Source of the DNA: Ophryocystis elektroscirrha
Taxonomy: Eukaryota > Apicomplexa > Conoidasida > Neogregarinorida > Ophryocystidae
Reading direction: 5' to 3'
NCBI GenBank assembly: GCA_030141585.1
Contig: JAQIFP010000023.1
Location: 111,023 to 175,022, forward strand
Length of the DNA: 64,000 nt
Under the pieces are notes generated by a model. That model was not told the origin of the DNA. It worked only from the letters and a program-made list of their open reading frames with translations, and searched no databases. Both the position numbers and the translations under genes were made by a program. Of the stretch, positions 24,823 through 36,830 are shown one piece after another (within the stretch, counting starts at the first letter, position 1; each line of letters starts with the position of its first letter).

Positions 24823-27081
24823 CTAGGTTTTTTTTGGCCATTCGTCTATTGGAGAGTTTAAAATTTCGGCATCTGCTTCTTTAATATACTCAACAAGTGT
24901 TTTATGTTGCTGCAAGTGAAAATTATTTTGAATAATCTGTATTACCAAAACGTAATTTCTTGAGTTAGTCTCCAAATTTGGTAATATATTTTTCGAGTTA
25001 ATAAAAACGTAATGATTTGGAATTTCAACAGAATCATCAACACTTGCATAGTTTTTAATAATACATTGATTTCCCACTCTAGCTCCTTTTTTCAATATGC
25101 CTAGGTACAACAATTCTCATTATATATATATATATATATATATTTATTTTAAATACATATATATAAAACATACGTGTGCTATAATTTGAGTCTTACATGT
25201 TTTTTCATTGTACTGTAAAGTTGTATCACAGTATGATTTAAAAAAACTTCAAATCTTGTAAAACGTATATAAATTATTATTGATTTGTAATATATATATA
25301 TATATATATATATATGCAATTTATTACTATATACATGTAAATTAACATTATATATATAGTTTACATATACAATAAGTTGATAAAGTATTCTTATATAGCC
25401 TGCGTATACTTACATTTAGAATTTATGACATTATTATCTCCAATAACGCAATCATCGTAAATTTCTATATAAAAATGTAAAGGTGTATACACGTATACCA
25501 GCTCCAGCTTCCATGATGTTGTTATTCCCTATTTTCAGCAAAGCTTCTGTTCTAAGTATTAAATATCACTGCCTAAATACATTACGTGTTGATGATGACT
25601 ACTTGCTCCTTTATTATATTGTTTTCTCCTATTTGAATTGACCCTTTTTTTGCCAATATAAATGCACTTGGGTGAATCTGGCAGCCTTTTCCTATTTTTA
25701 CAGTTCCTTGAATTACGCACAAAGATGATATTAGCGTATCAGCAGGAATAATTATATCCTTGATATCTGATCGCCTCACAAGTTTATTTATAAATATTCC
25801 GTTCACCATTTTATTCGTAGGACAAACTAAATACTTTTAGTAAGACTTGAAAATACCTTTAAGTGCAGTGGGTTTTTCCGAAGTAGCAGAAATATAGTTC
25901 TCGGTGTATTCATCTAATTTTTGAGATAAAACAATTTGAACTTGAATTGCTATATGCGTGTTATATATACGAATAAGCGATTTTTAACAGCAAAAAACTC
26001 GAGCAAAGTGTGTTATTTGCTGTTACTTTTACTTTATCTTTATATAATTCTTTCACTATAACTAAGCATATACTGGATTAACCAATAAATAACCATATTA
26101 TCAATATGTATTATATATATATATATAATTAAATTTACCTCCTCTAATGTCTGGGTAGAATGCGATATCAGGAACTTCGTAAATAGACTGGTCTTGTACG
26201 GTATCTTTGTGGACGTGGTGAAAATATTGACCAAAGTCTGTACACGAATGCGTTACACCAAATTGTCTCGAATCGTAGAATACATTTTCTTTTTTGAAAG
26301 TAGGCAAAGTAACGTTTTTAATTTGCTTAGAAATAGGAATGCGGTAATTAGATAATTGAGACTGTATTAAGAGCACATTTAGCGGAATGGTGTGGGCCCA
26401 TTGATTTAAATTGGCTACGATAGAAGGGTAGGGGTATTTTATCATTGCTGAAAAATTGCTTTCTTTGCGTGGTTCCGATTCAATGCTTTTTTCTATTATC
26501 AAATCGTACTGTTTCGGTAAAACAATGGGACTTTTTTTGCTAACATTAACAGGCACCTTAATAGCAGGACGAATTATACTTTCGGTTCCAAATAGAGACT
26601 TTGAATAAACGGGAACATTTTTTGTCGGATGGATTACAGGTTCTGATTGAACCGGACTTTCTTTGGAACGGCTAATTTTGAGAGACCGATTAAATCGTCG
26701 TGCATTAATAATTAACTCTGCAGCTTTCTTAAAAAGTGGTTTATGTGAAACAATTTTTGATTCCTCATATTTCTTATTGCTGTTTGTTTTTGACGAAATA
26801 GGCTCTCTACTACTTGAAATTTTTGAAAATGATTTTAATTTTCGATTCAATTTTTCAAAATCAATTGACTTTTTCATTGCTGGTAAAGTATTTAGATTCT
26901 TTTTCTTTTCGTTTATCGGCTTTTTTAAACCCAAAGATTTAAGTGAAAATTTTTTTGCTGTGGTATTTGCTTTGTATGTGCTGCTCAAAAAAGTATTTTT
27001 CTCCTTAAACTTCTGATAGGACGCCCTATTTGTTAATATCTCCGGATTAAACTTTTTTGGTGTTTTTGGACCTCCACTCAT
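24823..27081 (-). CDS. Dynactin subunit 6 (p27)-like hexapeptide protein, apparently fused to an unknown N-terminal region
   Basis: Six minus-strand exons (27081-26139, 25949-25857, 25826-25586, 25551-25499, 25464-25414, 25100-24823) join in frame to 552 residues. The last ~200 are a left-handed beta-helix: KIGKGCQIHPSAFILAKKG, QIGENNIIKEQVVIIN, KIGNNNIMEAGAEI, CVIGDNNVINSK, RVGNQCIIKNYASV. The pattern HPxAxIxAxxGxIxIGENNxIxEQxxIIN is that of DCTN6, a pointed-end dynactin subunit. The first ~345 residues are basic, Lys/Ser/Pro-rich and unrecognised. The join depends on a 30-nt intron (25827-25856). If it is not spliced, the upstream frame ends about 20 bp before a Met at 25809 that could start DCTN6 alone. 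Tandem genes that close would be exceptional here, so I favour fusion, moderately. Confidence 0.65.
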
Positions 27082-27348
27082 TATTTAATTAAGATTTATT
27101 TATTTATCATTTATAATGTGCTAATGTAGAAATTCGTAGGTCATTCCCATACTTTATAATCGACTGAAATCATTGATTATATTATTTGTACTTAATTTAT
27201 AACATGAAATAGTTCATATTGCATGAATTCTATTAGATCTAATAAATTAATAACAAATTTGCGCTTTTTATATATTTTGAATGTTATGTAAATACGGGTG
27301 TATAAACAAAATTATGGTTTTTAATTAATTTTAAAAAATAGACATGTA
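27082..27348. promoter_or_regulatory. Divergent promoter region (DCTN6-like / kinesin-like)
   Basis: 267 bp between outward-facing ATGs, AT-rich; no specific motif recognised. Confidence 0.4.
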
Positions 27349-30300
27349 ATGCACGAAATTACAGAACCAGAAATATCTGTCACAAAGTTAGCTCCTGATA
27401 AGGATGCTAAAGAATATCTAAGAATTCAAAACAAAGATTTTAATCAATTAACTTCATATGATAGTCCTTCATTGCTTTCCAATCGAAATCAAAGAGATAT
27501 ATTTATTTATTCTTCAGAAGAAGAATCTCCTAATTACGGAAACTATAATTCCGAGCCGTCCACGCATTATAAAGGTTTTGACGATTATGAGCATAATGCA
27601 TTAACTATTGAATCACATAGTGGAAATAAGGAATTTTCAAGTACCGAAGATAATGACCACAATTCCGAAAACAACACACAATTAAATACAGATAAAGAAT
27701 CTTTATTATCCAATATTGGTACTTCTATCTTGTAAATTATTAAATAATGAAACTAACTGAAAAACTTTAATCATTAAAAAAATTTGTCATAGAATTACAT
27801 GATAAGTTTGAAAGATCTTAAATATTTATATATACATTTAACTGTCAGCTATGTGTTTTAAAAATTGGAACATATTAAACGATCACATGAGAATATACCT
27901 GCATATACATATGTATATAATTATCTATATTAATAAAATATTAAAATTGTATTTTTTACAAAATAAGGTTTCATTTTATATTAACATAAATGTGTATTGT
28001 ACTCTCTTATTTGTGATAAGTGAAAACTGAACATCTTAACACACGTATGCTTATGTGCTTAATATTTCATTGTGTTTTATTAGTCATTTATGAGAATATG
28101 TAATAGAATATTTACTCTTAAGAATACATGTGAAAATATCTTTAAATGCATTTTAATTGATATATAGTATATAAAGTTATAATACTCGTTATGTAAATCT
28201 TCATTTTTTTTCATAAAATATAGTGAATAAATTGATTTTTATTAGAAGTTAGATCAGTTGAAGAATTTGGAGAATTTTCATTAAAGCAAAGTACTACAAA
28301 TTCATTGAGACAAGATATTGAACTTCCAGCTCATAGACAGACTAACGAAGACATGATGAAACAGAATATCAAAATTTCAATTTTTAACCATTCTGAGAAA
28401 AAAAATTCTGTTAACCTTAGATTTCGACCCTTAGAAGAATTTGACATTAGCCAAAATGAATTTATAACTTGGTCTGTTGAAGCTAAAAAAGGTTTTGTGC
28501 ATATAACAAGAAACGATCAACTGGTCAGTAAAATCAGTTTAGATTTATTCAGTATAAACGTATTTTAGAATCAGTTATAATTTATATATAACACACCAAG
28601 ACCTGTGTAAAAATATTTGATAGTTGTAATAGTAGTTTTCCGGTGTTATTGTTAATGGAAAATGCAACATATAATAAATGTCAGTTACATAATAAGTTAG
28701 TTTATATACACACTAATCGTTTCTCAAATAATTAATTTTGTAATTATGAAAACAGGCTGCTTCTGTTCCCAACAATATTCAAGATAAGTTCAATGAAGAA
28801 AAGTCGCGCATTCTATCTGACTTGCAATTTAAAGGCCGCTTTTTCAAAAAGTGTTCAACTAATGTAGAAATATACGAGAAGTCAATTCAACAAGCTGTAA
28901 TCCAAATTACAGAAGTGAGAAGCAATACTCATATATTTAAGAACAGGGTTTTCATTGTTTAATAATTACGTGTGGATTGAATGATTCAGGAAAAAAACAC
29001 ACATTCATAGGAAACCAAAAACATCATGGTTTGATACCTCAGGTAATTATTGAATATATATAAATGACTATAATAAGGCAATGTCTGATTTGTTTGCGCA
29101 CTTGGAATCTTACACAAATATTCATGACAATGGTCTGAGAAGTATTCAAAAAAATTATACATCTGCTATTTCTGAAACATTGAAACATGAAACAAATAAT
29201 TCGCGCAAACAAATCCATTTTGTTGTTCGTATGGCTATAGTGAGCTTAAATGGTAACAAGTGTACTGATTTATTGAAACAAATCGAAACCAAACAAAAAC
29301 ATATTTTTGTTCCTAAGGTACGAACGTTAGCCATGGAAACATTAGTTCATCCGAGTATTGCAATAATTTTATGCTAAATATATTAATATAGTTATACAAA
29401 ACTGTTAATTTAAGTTTTTAGTCTTATTTGAAGAATAGATAAATATATTTCAAAACTTCAATACTTTGTATTTAAAATTGAAATTAATTATATACAATAC
29501 TAAAAATGTTCTGATCTTATATATGAAATTTAGTTTGTTAAACATGAAACACCATTAGCCGTTTATTATGAGGCTGAGAATTTGGAATGGAAACTCTTTA
29601 CTAATCTTTCCAGTATGTTATCTAAATTTGCTGAGTGAGATTTGCATAAATAACTATTTTTTTCAGAAGTGTCGTTCATTTTAAGAGAAATGGAAAAGAT
29701 CATTTATGCGTTTTTATTCGGGTTGAAAAAGTTTTAGTGGAATTCAATTTAAAAGAATTTAGCAAAATTGAGTCAAATACATTTTTCCGCCGTATAAAAA
29801 TTTTAGAAAGAACTGAAGGGTCCTTGGCTTTTTATATTCCTTCAAACGTGTCTTCCTTTTATAATTCAAAACCTGGTAGGTTATATGAACAAAAAAAGCC
29901 ATTAAATTATAATAGGATCGTTGATTGATAATAATTTGCTTAGTTTTTTCGAAATAATTGATAATAACGAGTTTGCTACAGAAGTTCAACAACATTTGGA
30001 CAGTTCACTTATTTCAAAAGTAAAATTTGCAATTATATTTGTTTTCCATTTTTAGTTGCTATCGTTTTATTTTGCTGAATTCACGAGTTCATATATATTC
30101 ATTATTACTATAAACCCTTCAACTAGATTTGCTGTTAATAACTCAAAATTACTTCATTTAGCAAAAAAACTTTCAGAGAAGCAAAACACAATAAAAACGG
30201 TTCATACAGCCTATTCAAATATGTATGAAGTATAAGTTACACAAGAAAAATAGAATAAATTTGACAATTTACTTGTAATAAGTTGCGCATATGAATAAAA

Positions 30301-33300
30301 GTACACTTGTAATTATATAAAAAGAGTCTAAATATAAAATTTATTCATCAAGCGTTACAAAATTAAAATAAAAACGTTTTGTATTGAGTTGTTAAATATC
30401 AATTGTTTTTTTTCAGGTCTTTTTATTGCAAAAATATACTAGAAACTTTGCAAGATCTAGAGATCAAAAACGATGAAGCAGAAACAGAATCAAAAAAAAA
30501 GGAGTTATTAGCAACTGTAATAAGTTCTGTTAATCAAACAGTTGCAGATTTGTTTACCAATGAATAAACCGTGGTCTAAAGTGAAATTTAGACGTCTATT
30601 AGCAGTCCAAGCTATGTACGCCCAGTTCAGATTTCAACTTAACGATGCCGAAACAAAGCTGTCTGTAAAAATGGAAGAAAATGAAGACCCAAAAAAAATA
30701 AATGGAAATTCAGAGACATCAAAATTGAAACAACAAATCAACTTACTTCAATCACAACAGGAAAGGTTGAGTGCTCACATCAAAGAGCTCCAAGAACAGA
30801 ATATGACTAAATCCGAACACATTCGCTGCCCAGAAAAATTACCTAACCTAAAGTTGGTGTATGAATCTTTGAAAGCAGATGATGAAAGTTATTTATCAGA
30901 ACCCGACATATTTGCTTTCAAAGAAGAAACAAATCTACAAGACATTCCAAATATTTTCGTAAATGACAAATTGAATTTTAACGTAAATGATGCCAACGTA
31001 TCTCAAAACCAACCTATCAAGTCACTACATAGACGCTCCGGAAATTCAATAAGTTTTGAATGCAAAGATAAAAAAACTGATCGATTTTTAGATAAGCTTT
31101 TAAACAAATTACAAGACAGTTCATCTGAATCCGATGGAGTTTATAAAGCAAAGAAAAATAAATCAAGACATAATAAAATAAAAAGAAGAAGTAAAAAACG
31201 TCGATCAAACTACATAAAAAGGAGAAGTGATTCCCCAATGGAAACATGCTCTTTCGAATCATTGGATTCGTCTTATTCTGATCAAAACGAAATTTCAAAA
31301 AAGAAAATCAACCCTACAATAAAAGCAACCGGTCAAATAGATATCAGCAAAAATAACCAGGTAACTCATTGTACATATTTAGCATAATCGAATAGACATT
31401 TTGATAACGAAATAAATGCAGTTAAAAATATAATTTTTTTTTTTATTTATATTTTGTTATATTCTTTTTTATTATAATAGCTACTCTAATTAATTTAATT
31501 TTTTAGAATTTTGGATCAAATTTAAACTTCAACACTTATACAGATAGGAAATTGACTCAAAAACATTCAAAAAGTAAATTTATTTTACATAATATTTATA
31601 TGAGATCAACAAACATAAATCATATTATTATATATAGCAGTACTATTTCCAATGTATAGCTAAATTGAAAATATCAAGCAAAATTTAAATTTTATATGTT
31701 CATATATTTACGAAGTAGATTTGTATATTTAAACAAAAGAAATTCAACACTATTGAATTGTCTTTTATTTTATAACTTAAACTCTATATCATGTAGATTT
31801 TCATGTTAGTGTTTGTTTTAATTGCTTAAAATTTTTTAATTTAGAAGGAACTTTAAGAATAAAAACGAATGATATGTCCATAAAACCAACTACAGGTTTT
31901 CAATTTGGTACCTCTAACTTAATTCCATATCCACCCTTCAAATATCCAGGTCCCGAAAAAGAAGTGAAACCTATTGTTGTGCATTTACATCAGCATTCAA
32001 AAGATGGAGTTAAAACTGAAAAAGCTCAATTAAACATACATTCGACTAATTCGGACAAAGAAGCTGCAATAAGTGCAGCTGCTATGCTAAGACATAAAAT
32101 GATCAACGAAAATCCAAATCAGAATTCAACAGTGTACCCAGGCCATGCAGCATGTGTAATGCCATCCAATGACTCTAGTGTTTTTGTGAATTTTCAGGGA
32201 GAAATTGACATTGATCCAAATCTTTTACCTAGAAATAGACTTTCTTCAAAAATGCCACGTTCTTCAAATTACTATTCTAGCTCGTCTTCATTATCTAATT
32301 CCTCATCAGATTCAAGTCATAAATCAAATCATTCAATTCAAAAAAAAAAAAAAAAAATAAAAGTTAAAAAGAAATATGCACTACAGAGAAAAAGAGATAA
32401 CAAGAAGCCTTTTGATCTAAATCAACATATTTTAATTAATCAATTATATCATAATCCTAATACACTAAAAAGTTTCATTGTTAACAAGCCTCTACAAAAA
32501 CTGCTGCCCCTCATTCGTGCTTTAGATTCTAAACGGAGAATTAAATTTATTCAGTCTTATTTACATGGTGTCGTATCTCAGTCAGATTTATCTGACAATT
32601 TAGAGAATGCAGTGACCTTATGGTCGTCTAGCTCAACAGAATCATTAGATGAAATTCGTTCAACCCAAAATTTCATAGATTCTATCAAAACTTCAACTAG
32701 ACCGCTTAGAAAATTTAAAAGAGCAGTTTTACGAGGAGAAGCAATGGGTTTCGATGAACGTACAAAATTTTTAGAGAATACACCCACTTTTAGAAAGTTT
32801 AATACAAATGAGTTCTTAGAGATGTTACAAAAAGAAGATATATCTAGATTAAAGGACGATCGAGATGTGACGAATTATAATCAAGTTATTAGACAGGATG
32901 CTCAAAAGATGATTTTAGATGATGTACAAGATAGCCCAAAATTTCAAGATTTATCTGAATCTATTTATTTATTAGAGAATAGTGAAAAAGAAGATGAAAA
33001 CACGGTAATGGCTCAATTTATAGAAAAAAACAAATTGAGTCAAGAAAAAATGGATAAATTTGTTCAGGATGTACAACATAAAACCAATCCTAAAATAATA
33101 CAGAACTCTTTTGAAGCTAATCATTGTAGTTCAATTGATGCTGATGTAGAGAAAGATACTTTTTCAAAAAATACTTTGTCAAAAGATAATTTGTCAAAAG
33201 ATAATTTGTCAAAAGATAATTTGTCAAAAGATAATTTGTCAAAAGATAATTTGTCAAAAGATAATTTGTCAAAAGATAATTTGTTGGAAGGTACTTTGTC

Positions 33301-36157
33301 GGAAGATACTTTGTCGAGAGATAATTTGTCAAAAGATAATTTGTCAAAAGATAATTTGTCAAAAGATAATTTGTTGGAAGGTACTTTGTCGGAAGGTACT
33401 TTGTCGGAAGATACTTTGTCGAGAGATAATTTGTCAAAAGATAATTTGTCAAAAGATAATTTGTCAAAAGATACTTTGTCGGAAGATACTTTGTCGAGAG
33501 ATACTTTTTATGCGGAAAAAGATAATCCATGTATCGTAAATAGAGGCATAGTCAAAGTAGTACAAATTTCAAATGAAAATGAAGAAGAATTAATAAACAC
33601 TGCCTATAAACAATTAGACGAAAACTCAGACAAAATTTTGATTAACCAGGATGATACTTCAAAAACTAATCATGATGAAATTCCCAAAATAAAAGTAATA
33701 AAAATAGAACCTGATTCAGAAGAAGCAAAATATGATGAGCCGTCGCTAAATTTAAATTACTTGAGTGCTACGTATGGCGATAGTAATATTCATTTTTCCA
33801 CTTCATACAATGATTCTTATACAAATGAAGAAATATCTGAAATGAATGAATTGATAAAAAAACAAAAAAACTCAAGTATCGCATGGGAATTACCTTCTCA
33901 ATTTTTCAATGATAATAAAGCTGCGTTTGATCCATCGTTTAACCCGTTAAAATATGAACAGAAAAAATTGACAAGCTCACATCTTGATCAAAAAATTTCC
34001 ACAGAAACAAATATGAGCAAAAAAAAAATTAATTCTAAAGAGAGTAAACCAGATTCTGAAAAAAAGAAATTTCCAGTACTTAAGACGAACATGTCAAATT
34101 CAAAATTGTTACAAGAAACTGTCAAAGCTGGGGAATCAAATAAACCTACGTTTGAAACAAACTATGAGTCCCAAGAAAAAAAGAAACAAAATTATAGCCC
34201 CAAAAAAAAAGCTGATATAAAAAAAGACGCTAAGTCAATAAAGCAACCAGTCTCAAAAAAAGATGACAAATACAGTTCAAAAATACATGGATCATTAAAT
34301 ATAATTAAAAAGAGCAAAGAGCCAGATTACATAGGAGAAATAATAATGCCTTCTTCTTCTTCTTCATCGTTAGAGATAGACACTCATAAAAATTCAGAGT
34401 ACATTTTGAAGCCAGCTTATGTACCTCCCAAAAGAGTTTATCATAAACCAGAATTCGGCTCACCTTTGCCTTATAGCACTCTCATACAAAATTATAGAAA
34501 TATCCCACAGTATCCTGATCCAAATCCTCATTTCACTATTATTGAAAACCATAGCAAAAAGCCAATAGTTACTGATAAATTAGGCCCAGAATTAGATATA
34601 AGCAGTATCAAAGATCAATCCCTGGATCAAAAAATATGGATAGAAAAATTAAGAAGTTTTTTAAATCATCCGTGGAGAAATAGAGTGCGGTCAGTGTTTG
34701 ATAAAATGAATAATTTTACTGAGAGTAATTCTAATAAAACTCCAACAACATTTAATTCTCAGGTTAAAAGTTTTTTAAAAAATTACATCAAGTCAAATAA
34801 TAGTGTTATAACCAATGTTCTGACTAGTAGCAATAATACGCGATCAAAAGGTTTTTTAGCTTTTCAGAGGGAAGCAAAAGCCTTAGAGACCCCAGTGGAT
34901 TATAATGTAATAAATTTGCAAATTATGGAACCTTCTATTAACAATGAAAGTGATAATGAAATTATTACTACGGATCATCTTGAAGAAACTCAAACCTATA
35001 ATTTAGAAGAAGCTGAAATTAATACAGTTCCAGAAAAATTTAATGATAAGTTTCAAAAAATGAATAGTCAAGAATTTTATGATCAGCACGAATTATCACA
35101 AGAGGAATATGAGAGCCAAAATAAGCCAAATCAAAAACAGCGCGAAGAGCAAAATACTCATTTAAAAGAGCATCGAACAGAAAATTTTGATATAAATCAA
35201 CATCAGCATTCTTGTGAAAGACAAGTTGAAGATTCTAATATTTATGAATTCCAAAATAACCAACCTGATCAACTTAATAATCAAAGCTACGTCGAAAATT
35301 ATAGAAATTCTACTTTTCTTGAAGAAATAGAGAACCCTGAAAACAAAAATAGCGAAAATAAAGAAGTAAACAACAGCATTAATACAGTTAAAGATTGCAA
35401 TACACATGTAAAAGAAACAAATCGAGAAAGCCAGCAGCTGGCTTCTGAAATAAAATCAGAAATAAAACATAGTATATTGATCAACAAATCTGGAAGTAGC
35501 TCTTCATATAACGGAGATGTAGAAAGCAAGCAATCAGATTCAAAAAAACTTTTGAAAAGAGTGAGTTTTAGCGATGAGCTTGTTGAAATTGACAAAGATA
35601 ATTCTATAAACCATAGAAAAAATGATAAAAATTATTTTTTATCATGTGTTCTGAATCATAATAACTTATCACAAAATTGTAACTTTACTCCTCGTTTTAT
35701 TCTCCCAAGTTCATTAAGAAAATCATATTCTATCAATAACAGTTTTTATTCTCATTTTCCTTCAAGTAGCAAAATGATTGCTAGTGTGAATTTATATCCA
35801 TTGCAGCAGAGTAATCAATTTTCACCAATACAAGTCAACAATCTTATTCCGGGGCATTATCAAAGTGCTGCTCCTTTCATGCAGCCACCCAATTGCTCTA
35901 TTAATCCACAGAGCATTGGGAATTATTCATATAATTCTTACGAAAACAATTCTCCCCAAACTCAACCAACAAACGAATCGTTTTTTATTCAGGATCAAAA
36001 AATGAGTCCTCTCTTGCAATGCAGCAATAACACTTCTTTTGAATCTAAGAGTAGTTATGACAAGCTGAAAAATTGTAAAATTGTGAACGTCTTAAAAATT
36101 AACGAGATAAAAAAAAAAAAAAAAAAAAAAAACCCAAGAAACACGTATTTGAATTAA
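27349..36157 (+). CDS. Divergent kinesin-like protein with degenerate motor and giant tail
   Basis: Thirteen exons (27349-27718, 28246-28523, 28756-28914, 28947-29042, 29078-29317, 29534-29634, 29667-29875, 29916-30019, 30056-30222, 30417-30516, 30548-31360, 31507-31573, 31845-36157) stay in frame for 2338 residues. Residues about 160-570 follow the kinesin motor: SVNLRFRPLEEF, then GFHCLIITCGLNDSGKKHTF in place of GFN..IFAYGQTGSGKTYTM, then GLIPQAMSDLF, and a closing TINPS...LLHLAKKL resembling the kinesin end. The P-loop (279-288) has Lys for the essential Thr, and switch I SSRSH and switch II DLAGSE are not recognisable, so ATPase activity is doubtful. A coiled coil lies near 667-695. The tail is low-complexity, with Ser runs, Lys runs and a KDNLS repeat. 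The 5' exon and the joins at 31361-31844 are the less certain parts; a separate gene starting at 31874 is possible. Confidence 0.68.
33175..33503 (+). repeat. 15-bp coding tandem repeat (NLSKD-type)
   Basis: About 22 in-frame units of AAAGATAATTTGTCA and variants (GAAGGTACTTTGTCG, GAAGATACTTTGTCG, GAGAGATAATTTGTC phase) encode SKDNL/SEDTL/EGTLS pentamers. There is a higher-order arrangement in which blocks of KDNLS are followed by EGTLSEDTLSRDNLS, repeated about three times, indicating block duplications. The antisense strand is also open across it, a by-product of the repeat. Confidence 0.9.
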
Positions 36158-36170
36158 ATTAACACTTGAA

Positions 36171-36746
36171 TTATTCTTCAACAAATTTTTTCGAGAAATT
36201 TAACAGAGCTTGTCTTAATTGAGATGCACCTTCTACTTTGACAACTTCCTGATAATCCCTAAATCACTAGATTGTATTACATATATATATGATCGAGCTG
36301 GATGGGAAACATCATCACAATTAAATTTTATTTTCATATCTGATTCTGTAGAATAATCAAAGACAACTCCAGTTCCTTTAGCATCTGCTAAAAACGTTCC
36401 ATTCTTAGTTCGGTTTACAGCTAATATTGTTTGTTAATAAGATTAAATTCTACCCTTCCAAACAAAATTGATTGTGTATTCAAAAAAATGAAATGGAGCA
36501 CCATTGCTACGCGTAGATTTACTAGCCTATTTATTATAAGTAAAAACCGCAATAAACCTCTCCTTCAACTCGAACATTTGTAAAAATTAATATGCATGAT
36601 TTCAGTTCCGTTATTTGAAAGTTTAATTGTGATATATATTCTGTAAGTTGCTTAGAAGTAATTGCATTAAGATTTTTTTCAGTCCTGCATTATCTTAAAG
36701 TTTTTTTTTTCATTAGTTACCAGTAGGGAGTTATTTGTGAAGTCAT
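36171..36746 (-). CDS. Hsp90 co-chaperone, AHA1 N-terminal domain only (Hch1-like)
   Basis: Five minus-strand exons (36746-36721, 36684-36558, 36526-36454, 36420-36281, 36248-36171) give 147 residues in frame. Diagnostic blocks are NVRVEGEAS followed by FHFFEYTINFVWKG (family: GEA...GK..F.YE....L.W.G), a strand-rich middle, and the C-terminal helix LRQALLNFSKKFVEE. AHA1 stimulates Hsp90 ATPase through this domain; the second, C-terminal START-like domain of AHA1 is absent, as in yeast Hch1. Introns of 31-36 nt interrupt it. It ends 13 bp from the stop of the convergent kinesin-like gene. Confidence 0.75.
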
Positions 36747-36830
36747 TTAGACAAAAAAAAAATTATACAAAAGGATATTCATTAAATAAAAAAAGTAAAA
36801 AATTTATAAAAAAATGCATTAAAAAAAAAG

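Noticed and set aside
33117..33530. 137-codon minus-strand frame of (T/N)NYLLT repeats
   Set aside because: It is the exact antisense of the 15-bp coding repeat; a unit that is a multiple of three keeps both strands open.
36258..36280. A 22-nt intron in the AHA1-like gene ending at GATTTAG
   Set aside because: It gives the wrong phase; an acceptor ten bases further (32-nt intron) restores the frame and the family's C-terminal helix.
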